Shown: piece by piece, positions 33,455 through 44,055 of the stretch
How the letters are laid out: each line of letters opens with the position of its first letter
Position numbering within the stretch: the first letter of the stretch is position 1
Source: Magnaporthiopsis rhizophila
Lineage: Eukaryota; Ascomycota; Sordariomycetes; Magnaporthales; Magnaporthaceae
DNA length: 64,000 bases
Direction: 5' to 3'
Assembly (NCBI GenBank): GCA_003049465.1
Contig: PYSS01000022.1
Location: forward strand, 310,001-374,000
Made by a program: the position numbers and the translations under genes
Notes under the pieces: model-generated
The model's database searches: none
What the model was told of the DNA's origin: nothing
The model's input: the letters and a program-made list of their open reading frames with translations, nothing else

Positions 33455-33927
33455 CTAAGCCTTCGAGAGCATGCTTTGAAAGCCGTCATTGTCTTCCGTG
33501 TTCTGCTTTACGTATGAGGAGGCCAGGGGAACGGTTTCGGGCGAGGCCAACGGGTGTAGCTTGGAGCTCTTGACGAATGCTGGACTGTACAAGGCTAGAT
33601 AATTACGAGACGCGATTTTCCTAAAGACAAACAAACAAAAAAAAGAAGACTGTCAGCCGTATTAAATCTGTTGATAATGAGAGGGCGTCCCTGGAGAGCG
33701 ACAACCATACCCACGCCAGAACAGCCGTTCAGACCCATCATCTTGTCGTCAAGGTCGGCCCGGTTAGACAATCGTCCGTCGGTTGGATCTAACTCCCGGC
33801 TGCGGATTTGTACATCCGTTTTTGGAAGTCGCTTTGGTCGAAGAGCGCAGCCGGCGAGAATCAAGACAACTGGGCTATGTGCGCAGTCTGACGGAGGCGA
33901 GCTGGCATTGATCGACGAGGATTGCTG
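33455..33927 (-). CDS. Candidate 3' exons of an unrecognised gene
   Basis: Two coding-like minus-strand segments joined in phase: 33927-33711 (after an AACTAG acceptor with CTGAC just upstream; contains LPKTDVQIRSRELDPTDGRL) and 33620-33455 (after a T-rich tract and TTTAG; contains SPAFVKSSKLHPLASPETVP, stop at 33455-33457). Codon choice is C/G-ending. I cannot place the 5' part: the next plausible segment upstream overlaps the SNF2 remnant on the other strand. It may be the tail of a real gene, or chance. Confidence 0.3.
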
Positions 33928-34070
33928 CTAGTTATGTCAGTGGAGGCCGGGCACGGCGCCATCAAGTACGACAACGACCCCAGGATTCGGGACGTCCTGG
34001 TGTTGCGGTGTCGCCGACGTCGACATGCTACGACCAATCACTCTGTTGGCAGGAGAACGGCTCGGGCTGA

Positions 34071-34460
34071 TCCTCAAAGCTGGAAATGGTCGTGGATAAT
34101 ATTTCCGAGGGATCGGCAGGGATAAGAGGCAGGTATGCGGTCCCCAAGGACGAAAGGCAGAGTCGATTGTTCGCTAGTGAGGAGGTCGAATGAATCGGCA
34201 TCGTTTCTCCTTGGGAGGATAATGGTCGACATCCCACGGCATATATTCGAGCTCGGGCGAGTACGCTGCGTGCGCATAGATGGGGCGGTCACGTCGGCGG
34301 ACCGGGTCGACATTCTCAAGACGTTCGGCGACAACCCCGGAGGTCCCAGTCATCCCCTCGCCCGAGAACCAGGCGGTTTTACGAGCTGTGCGTATCAGCC
34401 AAGAGCACGGGATGGCTGTACTGCGCTACGTGGTCAGGGTCGGTCGGCAAAGCTAGTAGA
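34071..34460 (+). pseudogene. SNF2-family helicase remnant
   Basis: Plus-strand reading shows parts of the SNF2 C-terminal helicase domain in the right order but in different frames. SSKLEMVVDNIS (34071) corresponds to the SSK-x-x-x-L lead-in and is cut by TGA at 34191-34193. VRCVRIDGAVTSADRVDILK (about 34261-34320) matches the V-R-x-D-G-x-x-(S/T)-x-x-x-R helicase motif. A possible VLRYVVR follows near 34430. Neither the ATPase half nor motif VI is found. This is a decayed fragment with no likely function. Confidence 0.5.
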
Positions 34461-35109
34461 GGTGGAGCGGAAGGTGTTCTTACCAGTTCACCATTTCACC
34501 TACGGACTCCGGACAATATTTGACGGCGGGGTAGCTATCTGTTCCGCCGCTCGGGAGATGCTGATGTCGATGGCCTTTCTAGAATATTATGGACATGCAG
34601 AAAAAGAACAGCCATCTGACCTGGTTCACCATCGACGGCAGAGATGATAGGATTTCGGGGACTTTGGAGGTGAGTGCGTTGCCGTCGGCATCCTGGGGAT
34701 CCGGAGAATCACTTGTGTAAGACCCTGACGGGACTCGGGAAGGAAAACGGGACGGGAACCGACAACCGACGGGCGTACAGGATTTATTACTAGTGCTGCA
34801 CAAGCAATGGTAGTCTACAGCTTGAGCGTAGCATGGAGCCCGCTTGCGATGAAATTGCAGCATATGAATTATGGGCGGAGGCATGACGAAGATATGTACT
34901 GCTAATATGTGCTGTCTAATATGCTATGAGAAAGGCGTGGAATATGTACGTGGAATTTAGGGATCCGGAGAAAAGCAGACTCTACGCACCGGGGCCGGAA
35001 TGGAATGAAGAAACATCAGTATAAGCCTTAGTATGCAATGATATTCTAGGCAAACCAGTCTTAAAAGACTTAATCACAACGTTACGGTCATCGGTCATCA
35101 CCAGCCGCC

Positions 35110-37083
35110 CTAACCGTCGTCCACACAAGTCCAGCTGCTCGCCACGTTAGGCTCCGTGCCCGTGAGCTCGGCGCGCCGGGGATAAGGGCAAAGCTTGCGG
35201 GTGCGGTAGACGGACCAGTCCGGGTTGTAGGCGACAGCGTTGATGCTGTCGGGCGCCTCGCCCTTCTCGGTCCAGGCCATCAGCTTGAGCAGGGCGTCGT
35301 ACTCCGGGTCGCCCCTGAACCCGGGCGTGCCCCAGCCGGCGCGGACGTCGGGCGTCGAGAGGGCGGGGCTGAGCAGCTGCAGCCACGTGGCCTGCCCCGC
35401 GCCGGCAAACATCCACGGCGCGCTGACGGTGGTGGGCGTGAAGGCGCAGTGCTGCATGCCTGGGACCTGGAAGTGCCGCAGGAAGCCGTCGATCTGTTCC
35501 CGCCCGCCCATGGCGCGCAGGGTGCGGTCGTAGTAGAGCGTCGAGGACCGCGAGGGCACGGCGCCGTCGGCGAGGCCGTGGTACATCAGCACCTTACCGC
35601 CCCTGTCCCGGAACTTGGAAATGTCGTAGCGGTCGGCCGTGGCGTGGCCCGGGTCGATGCGCTCGCTGTCTAGCACGACGCGGCTCGAGAAGTCGCGCCA
35701 CGACCAGGTGGTGTCGTTGTACAGGAAGTAACGCTCAAACTGCATGTCGAAGCTGGATGGCGCGGTGCCGCCCAGGAAGACGTACCACTGCAGCTCCGAT
35801 CCGACCTCGAAGCCGTTGTTGGCTAGGCGCAGGCCACCCTGGTCGTAGTCTGAGACGAAGTAATCGTCCCATACGGTGCGCACGACGCGCGCCTGCTCCA
35901 AGGTTAGGCATCCGGGCGTGCTGGCGGTGCAGGCCAGGCGGGTCATGTTGATGGCGCTGCAGCGCTCAGGGGCGCTGATGATTCCATCGACCACGCCGTC
36001 GGCGGGGTCGCAGAGGAGCTGGATGCGGGCGGCGAAGGGGGCCATGATGGCTGGGTCCATCGCGTTCAGGATGACGCTGCCGTCGTCGCGGAGGTTCGTC
36101 CTGCCGATCCTGGCGATCCATGGAAACAGGTGCCTCGTGTCCCAGGCTGGAGCCCCCACTAGCGCGCCATCGAAGCTATCAGGGTCGTCCTGGATGGCTT
36201 TCAGTCCTTGCCTCCCTCCCGTAGAGCAGCCGGACCAGTAGGACCACATCTTCTTGCCGCCATCAGCGTCGGCTCTGGGCTTGCCGCCATGGTAGTAGCC
36301 TCTGACGATCTGCTTGGCGATGGCAACAGAGCCTCGAACAGCGCGGTAGCCCCAGTCGAAAACGCGGTCCGGGCGGTCCAAAGCCCACATCAGGCTGTCA
36401 GTGGCGTCGTTGCTACTGTGGCCAGTGTCGGTAGATACAGTGGCGAAGCCGTAGTGGGGGCCCTGGCCCATCTCGGGCCAGTTGATGCCACCGCTCTGAC
36501 CACCGTTTCCGACGGCCAGGAAACGGCCGTTCCAGTCGGCGGCCGTGGGCAGGAACAGCCCAAAGCGATAACTGGACCTGGAGGAGAGGTCGTCGCTGGC
36601 GGTGTTGTTGCTAATCCTGACTATGACGGCGCACACTTCGGGCAGGTTCGTGGCGTTCCGGGGGTATGCACGATTGCTGGGGCCCTCGCCGAAGGTGCCG
36701 CTGATCACGCGGACGGCGGATTCGACGGCTATGATGACGGCGTCTTCGGTCTTGACGAAGGTTTTTATTAAGGATATTATGCCGTCATTAGTGCATGCGG
36801 CGGTGCTGTTGGCGATGTCGTCAGCGGGTGGTGGAGTTATAGGTGAGGGATGCGGGAACCATGGTGGTTTTGATGGCTGGTTCCAGCTCGCCGGTGGGAC
36901 TGAGGCCGCCCAGCTTAATGGCTGGCGTCGGCGCGGGTGGTGAAATGTATCCGGAACCCAAGGCACCAAGTTCACAAAATGCTCCGCGGCCGAGGCCACG
37001 AAGGAGGCCAGCGCAGACATGCTGAAGGGCCACCTTGTAAGGCAAGCTGGTGAACGCCAGCGGACCCTGTCGATGCGGTGCAA
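35110..37083 (-). CDS. Tannase/feruloyl esterase family protein
   Basis: A 657-codon frame of the tannase/feruloyl esterase B family (secreted serine esterases acting on gallate or hydroxycinnamate esters). The nucleophile is Ser287 in GCSTGGRQG; the Asp is in HGLADGAVPS and the His in VPGMQHC. The Cys beside Ser and the Cys after His form the family's CS-D-HC disulfide arrangement. NGRFLAVGNGGQSGGINW and FATVSTDTGHSSND are also conserved. The protein ends LCPYPRRAELTG. The first 90 residues of this frame are not family-like and give no clear signal peptide; an overlapping frame (36821-37045) looks more natural there, so the start or a base near 36825-36835 is doubtful. Confidence 0.85.
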   Translation of the reverse strand: MHRIDRVRWRSPACLTRWPFSMSALASFVASAAEHFVNLVPWVPDTFHHPRRRQPLSWAASVPPASWNQPSKPPWFPHPSPITPPPADDIANSTAACTNDGIISLIKTFVKTEDAVIIAVESAVRVISGTFGEGPSNRAYPRNATNLPEVCAVIVRISNNTASDDLSSRSSYRFGLFLPTAADWNGRFLAVGNGGQSGGINWPEMGQGPHYGFATVSTDTGHSSNDATDSLMWALDRPDRVFDWGYRAVRGSVAIAKQIVRGYYHGGKPRADADGGKKMWSYWSGCSTGGRQGLKAIQDDPDSFDGALVGAPAWDTRHLFPWIARIGRTNLRDDGSVILNAMDPAIMAPFAARIQLLCDPADGVVDGIISAPERCSAINMTRLACTASTPGCLTLEQARVVRTVWDDYFVSDYDQGGLRLANNGFEVGSELQWYVFLGGTAPSSFDMQFERYFLYNDTTWSWRDFSSRVVLDSERIDPGHATADRYDISKFRDRGGKVLMYHGLADGAVPSRSSTLYYDRTLRAMGGREQIDGFLRHFQVPGMQHCAFTPTTVSAPWMFAGAGQATWLQLLSPALSTPDVRAGWGTPGFRGDPEYDALLKLMAWTEKGEAPDSINAVAYNPDWSVYRTRKLCPYPRRAELTGTEPNVASSWTCVDDG

Positions 37084-37995
37084 GCTGTTCTAATCATCCA
37101 GACGCCGTGAGTTTGGAACTTGGTGCTGTCTCCAGGGGCAGGGCGTTGGAGATTCTTTCGTCTGGAGATGCGTCCGTCTAATAAGCTGAGCTCAGTCGAG
37201 ACAGACACCCGAGCCTGGCCCCCTTTCCGAGTCAGGCCAGTTTGCGAGTGGCTGTCAGTCTAGCGGGACTTCGTCCAGTTTTCGAGGGCTGATATGCGAG
37301 TCCCTGGATTCGTCCTCAGCCTGCCGCAGCCGTTGGGTGCGGGTTGTCGGGTTCCGAAGTTCCGAGACCAGAGTGCTAGGGATGCTTTTATCTAAGGCTG
37401 TAACTGCCTTCGGCTCAAAGCATGCATGGGATGGCCGGTAAGCCTCGCAGAAGGAAAGGCTAGGTACCCAGGTATGGCTCACGATCGTGGTGCTGGTGAG
37501 CTGCATTTCGAAAACGCGTACTTCATATTCTCAAAACCTGGACGCTTGGCTCGGCTGGTGTCTCTCTTGTTGGCTGGTGGCGCATCTCTCTGGCGCGGCG
37601 CCGTTTCGACATGGCGCCAGTTCAGACTCCCAACCGTCATTTTCCAAGGCCACGATGTCGCCAAGCGCGGCTCCATGGCTCCGAGGGCGCGAGCGGCGAT
37701 ACCCCTAGATGGTAGGTAGGGATTGGTACTTGTAAACCGTTGTCATCGGGCCTCCCGCTCTGCGCATGCGGCTTAAAGGCCCGGCACGAAACGGCAAGGA
37801 CTGTGCTTGGTCACAGCAATCAAGAGCACGAATACGGATGGACGCAGGGCCACCGCATGGGGCACAGCTCGGGAATCGACCCCTTGCAGCATCCGTCCAA
37901 TAGGGCCAACATTTGCTGTCATCTGGAAGCAAGGCGCAGCGCACACACAGACTTTGCTCGGCCGGCGCCCTCCAGAAGGATCTACCCGCTTCAAA
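37084..37995. other. Intergenic region
   Basis: About 0.9 kb upstream of the tannase gene and downstream of the alcohol-oxidase remnant. No open frame with supporting features. Confidence 0.5.
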
Positions 37996-39304
37996 TCATT
38001 CTCTCCTCCCTACCCCACTTAATAAACAAAAGCCCAACTCCTTCGCGATCAAGTCGGCCGCCTTCTCGCCAACCACCAAAGCCACGCTGGCCGTCTTGCC
38101 CGCCACGACGCTCAGGTCCGCCACCTTAAGGCGCCGGACGTCGAACACGTTGAGCTCCGCGTCCACCGCGCCCTCACTATTGCTGCCCGCCATGCGCGCC
38201 GTGCCCAGGCAGTGCCACATCGGCCCCACTGTCGCCCGGATCTGCACCGCGATGGCCGCGTCATCCTCGGCTCTATACGCGATGTCCTGCACTAGCCCGA
38301 TCGCGGGGTCAAAGGGCCGGCTCGGTCGTCGCTAGCGTCACCAGCGACGCCGCCGAGCCCGCAGAGAAGGCCGGGTGGAGCGTCGCCACCTCGCCGCCGT
38401 AGTGAGTCAGCCGCCGCATGATCTCGCGGTCCTTTTTGTACGCCCACACCTTGGCTTCGGGGTCAGCGCGACCGATACCGCTGGCCGTGTCCTCGTGCGC
38501 CCCCCAGTTCGACGTGTAGCGCGGGGCAAGGGCCGCTCCGTTGACGGAGGATATTTCTCGTGCATCCTTGATCTCCGGGTAGCCGTAAGCGCCAGCAGCC
38601 TTGATGAAGCCAGCCGTCAATGTATCGTTGAGGAATGAGCCGTCTGAGACCTGGGTAGGTCCCGCTTTGGCGTGGACGGCGTCGGGTCCCGATCTGTTGT
38701 TTGCTTCGAACTATTGGACCGTGTCAGACGAGACTTTGCTGAGCGCAGATGGAGGAGCATGTACTGACTTTCTTGAAGAACGGCATCATGTCATCTGCCG
38801 CCCACCCGGGGACTTCCCACGCGTCCGGATCACACCGCTGGCGGCGGGCATATCCGCTACTAGATGGCTGTGTGCCGGTCGATCTTACTATTAATAGCCC
38901 ACGTCCGAGTGCGAAGGCAGAGGGCACCGCTCACGCTATCATGCCACCCGTTGCAGTAGAAAGCTTCCTGCCCAGTGACTCTTCGCCTTTACTCCCGTTG
39001 TAAAACGTTGAGGTCTTGGGTGCCGGATCCATATGGTTCTACAACATGATAGGCCCCTCGACATAGGGATTCCCTGCGCTGCCCTGCCCTGCCTCCACCA
39101 CCAGGATGCTGAACTCCGGCGACGCCGCCGCTAGACGGCCGGCGACTACACAGCTAGCAGCGCTACCTGTGCATCTTATATTAGTGATCCTTTCTCACCG
39201 TGATAATTTATCTGCTGGCACCCTTACAGTGGCTCGTCTTCACCTCCCGCGATGATGTGATCCACTTCATCGTGTATATGTGGTAGTGTGTTATAGACCC
39301 TCAT
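37996..39304 (-). pseudogene. Alcohol oxidase-type GMC oxidoreductase pseudogene
   Basis: Decayed FAD-dependent alcohol (methanol-oxidase-like) GMC oxidoreductase. The start is at 39304 (HDEVDHIIAG before an intron), then CVVAGRLAAASPEFSILVVE, DAWEVPGWAADDMMPFFKK and, after another intron, PTQVSDGSFLNDTLTAGFIK. The C-terminal part has YKKDREIMRRLTHYGGEVA, GTARMAG and LKVADLSVV...GEKAADLIAKELG. Lesions: TAG at 39039-39041, TGA at 38931-38933, a frame change at about 38305-38318 with TGA at 38309-38311, and loss of roughly 250-300 central residues near 38512-38535 compared with the family's usual 650 or so. The enzyme cannot be functional. Confidence 0.82.
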
Positions 39305-39433
39305 GGTAGTTTGTGTCGACGGGAGCGTGCGGGGTTGTGTCCAGCAGCTTCCGCCGAAAGAGCGCTTGGTGAATGTGTTTGACGCGATGCCGCAGAGCGC
39401 TTTCAACAGCCATCTCACCACCATGCAATGTGG

Positions 39434-39448
39434 CCTAACCCTAAACCC
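39434..39448. other. Short telomere-like motif
   Basis: CCTAACCCTAAACCC, just over two units of the fungal telomere hexamer with one extra A. Too short to show a former chromosome end. Confidence 0.3.
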
Positions 39449-39620
39449 GCAGTGAGTGTTTCTCTGGCTTGCTCGATGTCACTCTGCTGAACGCCTTGCT
39501 TGGGTGGCACATGTTGGTAGGGCGGCTAATATCAAAAGTATTTAAAGTACCACCGTTTCCCGTCCGCTCGCTCTGTTCCACGGAGCAGGCCCACACTGCT
39601 CCGTCACATCCACCACGATC

Positions 39621-40319
39621 ATGTCAATCCTGCCCGGTGTACTCAAGAGCCTTTTTCACCCTCCCGGGGGCGACCTCCCCGCAGACGCAGACGAGCGCGA
39701 CGATTTTTGGCTCAATTGGGGATTCACAATCTACCGGACCGCCTACGGCGGCGAGCAGTCGGACCAGCACTGGCAGGTCCTGCTGGCCAAAATCCGCGGG
39801 CAGGTCGAGGAGGAGCTGAGGGTGCACACGGCTAAGCGGGCGGGCTCGGCGACGGCCGTAGACGCCGAGCGGGCAGCCGACGGGCTGCGGACGCTGTTCC
39901 GCCTCGACGCCCACTCGGACGCGGCTCGGCTAGACGGCGCAAGCGACGACCGCCTGCGCGAGCTCTACAAGGCCGGGGAGCCCCCGGGCGAGGACGGCAA
40001 GCCGCCGGTCATGCACGGCGCCGCGCCCAAGCGCCGCCACTTCCTGGTGGCCGACGCGCGGGTGCTCGAGGACGCCGGCAACGGCAGGTTCTGGGCCAGG
40101 TGCGTCCAGGCCGACTACGATCCCGACGACTACGTCTCGCGCAACCCGCGCTTCTTCGTCGGGCAGTACTTTTTTGGCTGGATGCAGATGACGACCAGGA
40201 GCATCCTGGAGCTGTGGAGCGACCTCGGCACGCGGGACCTAGACCAGATTGCGCCCATGTCAAGCGACCCCGAACGCAAGGACGCCGTCTTGTACGATGG
40301 GCAGTTGACTGACAGCTAA
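39621..40319 (+). CDS. Uncharacterised fungal protein
   Basis: A 232-residue single-exon protein; I recognise the type (ERDDFWLNWGFTIYRTAYGG near the N-terminus, HFLVADARVLE and FFVGQYFFGWMQM later) as a recurring fungal hypothetical, but no function is known to me. It is soluble, with no signal peptide and many acidic and basic residues. A run of proline-rich sequence (about 120-135) separates two parts. It is intact, although the genes on both sides are broken. Its ATG at 39621 follows a CACCACGATC leader. Confidence 0.72.
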   Translation: MSILPGVLKSLFHPPGGDLPADADERDDFWLNWGFTIYRTAYGGEQSDQHWQVLLAKIRGQVEEELRVHTAKRAGSATAVDAERAADGLRTLFRLDAHSDAARLDGASDDRLRELYKAGEPPGEDGKPPVMHGAAPKRRHFLVADARVLEDAGNGRFWARCVQADYDPDDYVSRNPRFFVGQYFFGWMQMTTRSILELWSDLGTRDLDQIAPMSSDPERKDAVLYDGQLTDS

Positions 40320-40364
40320 GCTGGGGGAGGGGTCATGGCACTTGCTAGATGCAGTCCGCCGCCG

Positions 40365-43300
40365 TCAGTCGACTCCCGTCGTTCTGATGCTCATTCGCTC
40401 GATCTCGTCCGACATCTTGGACAAGGCCTCGAGCACCTGCATCGCCTTGTCGCCCATCGACACCCCCCAGTACTTCTTCATTTCTGCGATGAGGTCCCTG
40501 CAGAAGGTCCTCGTGTGCCTCGTCAGCCACCGGTAGTAGTCCCAGACCCACCCCCGCCAGTACTCGACGATCGGGACCGGGCCGGCCGGGTTCTGCCGGT
40601 CCCACTCCATCTACGCGTGCGCGAGCTGCCTGCCGACGTTGTTGGTCACTGTGGTCAGGCGGCCGTTGGGGTCCGGGTGGCTCTGCATGTTCAGGTAGTC
40701 GATGGTCGAGATGGCCGCCCGCAGCTTGCTGAGCACGTAGTCGGCTCTATTGTGGTCGGAACACAGAGCAGTCCACCGTTCTCGAGCCAAGGCATCCTCT
40801 CCCTTTGCCAGCTGATTCCTCGGGGCCCATCCAAAAAGTCAGTTGTTTTTTTTTTTTTTTCCCGTGCACATTACAGAAGAAAAAGCAGCGAGACTCACCT
40901 TGCACTTGGCGGCGTTGATATCCTCGGGGACGCCGCTGAAAGATGCAATGTTTTGCTTGCTGCCTAGCACTTCATGACCCGGACGAATAGCCGCACAGTC
41001 TTTTCCTCCCGGAAGGGGCGGCGGCGTTCCAGGGAACGGCGGGACGCTTGCGGCGCGGAAGAAACTCATGCTGACCGCGCCCGTCCTGGCGAATGCGCCA
41101 CTTCTCAGTCTGTTTTCCTTTTCGGAAAAGTATATCGCTTTTTGTCAGCAACACGAGCGGTGTGTTGGGATAGGGGAGAAAAAAAAGCTCCCTTCCTCCC
41201 AGCTACTGCGTTCTCCAGAAACGTAGCCATGACGTTGCCGTCAAACGGGTGCTCGACTGCAATTCAAAGCACCAAATCTTTGGCTCGATGGTCATTCGAT
41301 CGATACCAGATCAACGCATACCCTCGTAGAACCGTCCGTTGGGCGTTCTCTCGAGGCCCAGCTGGAGGTTCCGGCAGTCGTCGAAGCTGGCGTATTCAAT
41401 GAGCTCGTCAAAGATTGGATGGTTAAAAGAGCCATTAGATGGAGAATCGTACTGTTTGGCATTTTAGCGGTTAGAAAGTAGGAGGCCTTGGTCGAGAACG
41501 AGCCAAAGTATGGCGATGGGGATGATTCCAAAATCATACTTACTTCTGGCAAAGTGACTGACTGTAAAGGCAAAACTCTGCCCCTGTGCGTCTATAAGGT
41601 GGGCCGTGTAGTCTCTCGAGCCAGCGGACGTCCCTGGGCGACCTGCTGACCGCCACGAGCGGCTGCGAGGGCGTCACCAACGAGCGCCGGTTGAGGATGG
41701 TGCCGGTGCAGTCGCCGTCGGTACGGCAGAAGTCGTTGATGCAGTCGACCTCCTTGCTCCCGCCGACCCGGCCCGCCCACGTGTAAGGGCCGCAGACCAG
41801 GTCGTGGCAGAACTGGATCGGGCCGTCCTTCTCCCACTCGTGCGCTTTCTTGGCAAAGGGCTTCAGCTTGTCGATCTTGAGGTTCTTCAAGGTTCTTCCA
41901 CTTTGCCGCCGACGTACTGGTCCCACAGCTCGCCCGCGACCTTGACCATTCCCGACACCACCCTCGCCGTCAGGATGTTCAGGCACAGGTCTTCGGTCGC
42001 CGACTGGCCGGGGTTGGTCGCGCGCTTTACCAAGGCGCTTGGGGTCTGGGCGCCGCCGTCTCCCAGGAGCAGCAGTTCTGGGCTCGCCTGTTGACTGTCG
42101 ACCCCGGGTTGCTGCAGTACGGGTCCTCGAGCCACTTCTTCAGCGCGTTCTCGTAGTCGTTCAGCCTGTCGTTCCTCTTCTCGATCGTGTTGTAGTAGTC
42201 CGGCACGCAGCAGTTGGCCTTGCCGCCGCCCTTGCAGCCCTCGTCCATGGAGTCGAGCGCGACCCTGACGCGGTCGCTGAGGCGGTTGCCGCGGCAAAAC
42301 CCCGCGTCGCTGGGGCCCAGGCCGTAGTCGTACCACTCGCAGTCGGAAAAGGTGGCCTTCTTGTTGCTGGCGTTGCAGCACAGGTTCGTCTTCTTTTGAC
42401 CTAAGCAGTTTGCGCCGCCCATGCCGGCCCCGGACGACACCAGGAGCGTGTTCCGGTCCGGCCATTTGGTCTTGGCCCACTCCATCGGGCAAGTGTCCCC
42501 CGCGTCGGAGCCGACGTGGCAGTTCATGTAGAGCTGGAGGCTCTTTGTGTCCCGCGAGCAGCACGCGTACTGCCACATCCCGTTGTTCCAGTACTGGCTG
42601 TTGCCACGCACGACGCCGTAGCCCTCCGGGCATTCGGGGCTGCAGCGGCCGTTGTTGTGGTTGTACCACCCGCACTTTGCAGCTTCTGGTCCGGCGGGCA
42701 GCAGAAGGCGCCCGAGCCGATACCCCGCAACCGCCTCTGTCGAGCATGTACTCGTTTGTCCTGGCCCCGGGGTCCTCGCGCTTCATATGGATCCAGCCGT
42801 TCGGGCAGCCTTGGTTGCAGTTGGTCCATTTACATTGCGGTATCGGGCAACGCCGCCGTAATCTTGCGGTTAGCGACTTTGGCCAGCACCTTGTTGTACT
42901 TTGCCTCCTTGGTGTCGTGGCTGATGGCCCAAACCATGAGCCCGCCGAGGCATATGGATTGCGCATATTCGGATTTGAGCTTAAACGTCTCCTCATCGTC
43001 GTACGACACCCACTAGCTGCCCCAGGAAGTCACTTTGGATACCTCTTTTGCGTACAGCTTGGGTGTAACTCCGTTCTTTTTAACCAGGTCGTCGATCTCG
43101 GAGTCGAGCAGGATGCCAATCTCTCTACTGCAATATCCCTTTTCCGCCCCGAACTCGAACGTACAACCCGGCTCCACGCAGAATGGGCTTGTAACGGTGA
43201 AGGCGCGGCCATAGAAGCCAAGGCTGAGGACGACGGTGCCAGGACCAATGTCGTTTCGCCAAATCAGATCCAGGGCTTGGCCGATTTCCGTCGGGTTGGT

Positions 43301-44045
43301 GTGGGTGTTGAGGAAGGCGCCTGTCCATTTGTTGCCTTTGTCCCATGTACCGTGCAAGTCATAGACCTGCGAATTCCGTTTCTGTTAGCTGCTGGGACTC
43401 GATCAGAGGGAGCCGCCTAGAACACTAACATAACTTTGAACCAGTCGATAGCCTTTGACTGAGGTGACTGCTGGTTAGTAATGTGTCCTTCTTTAAAAAA
43501 AAAAAAAAAAAAAACCTGCTGTGCGAACAAGGGCATACCAATGCCTTGAGATCAAAGTGCTGCAGATACCAGGAAGATGCCGGGACCGTGATCGAGATGG
43601 CCTTCTTGGCCAGTCGCAGCGAGTCCCTTACGCGAGCCATAAATTTGGGGAAACTGTCAAAATCCACTGCCATGCCGGACCTATCATCCGCAGCAGGATA
43701 ATCCCAGTCCAGGTCGACGCCGTCAAAACCGTAGGTTGACATGTAAGACATGAGTGATTCGATGAACGCCCTTTGCCGAGGTACCGAAGCGGCAATGTCG
43801 GAAAAGGTCGTCGCCGTTGGGCTTGGGTCGTTGAACGTCCAGCCACCGATTGCGGTAAAAATCCCGAGGTCAGGGTCCTGCTTTTTGACCAGCATCAATC
43901 GCTTGTAGAGGTTGACGTCTGCCTGCGTCGCCGGCATGACCTTGAACGAGACAGTGTCGATCGTGGCGAAAGCAAAGTTGATGTGCGTATACAGCCCGAT
44001 GGGGATCTGCTCAGGCCAGAAAACATTTCCCGACGCAGGACGGGC
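40365..44045 (-). pseudogene. Class V (GH18) chitinase with killer-toxin-like C-terminal half, pseudogene
   Basis: Remnant of a large subgroup-C-type chitinase. From 44.0 kb downward: IPIGLYTHINFAFATI, GIFTAIGGWTFNDPSP and the catalytic DGVDLDWDYP (Asp at 43701-43703 where the family has Glu); an intron with a 20-nt poly-A/T run; YDLHGTWDKGNKWTG; WVSYDDEETFKLKSEYAQSI; QCKWTNCNQGC; CGWYNHNNGRC; DCEWYDYGLGP; then the killer-toxin-like half (KPFAKKAHEW, RERWTALCSDHNRADY, VEYWRGWVWDYYRWL). Lesions: TAG at 43013-43015 and 40611-40613; frame changes near 42850, 42730, 42680, 42090 and 41893. The N-terminal signal, any chitin-binding domain and the promoter are missing. The order is the family's; the gene is dead. 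Confidence 0.85.
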
Positions 44046-44055
44046 TCATCGGCAC

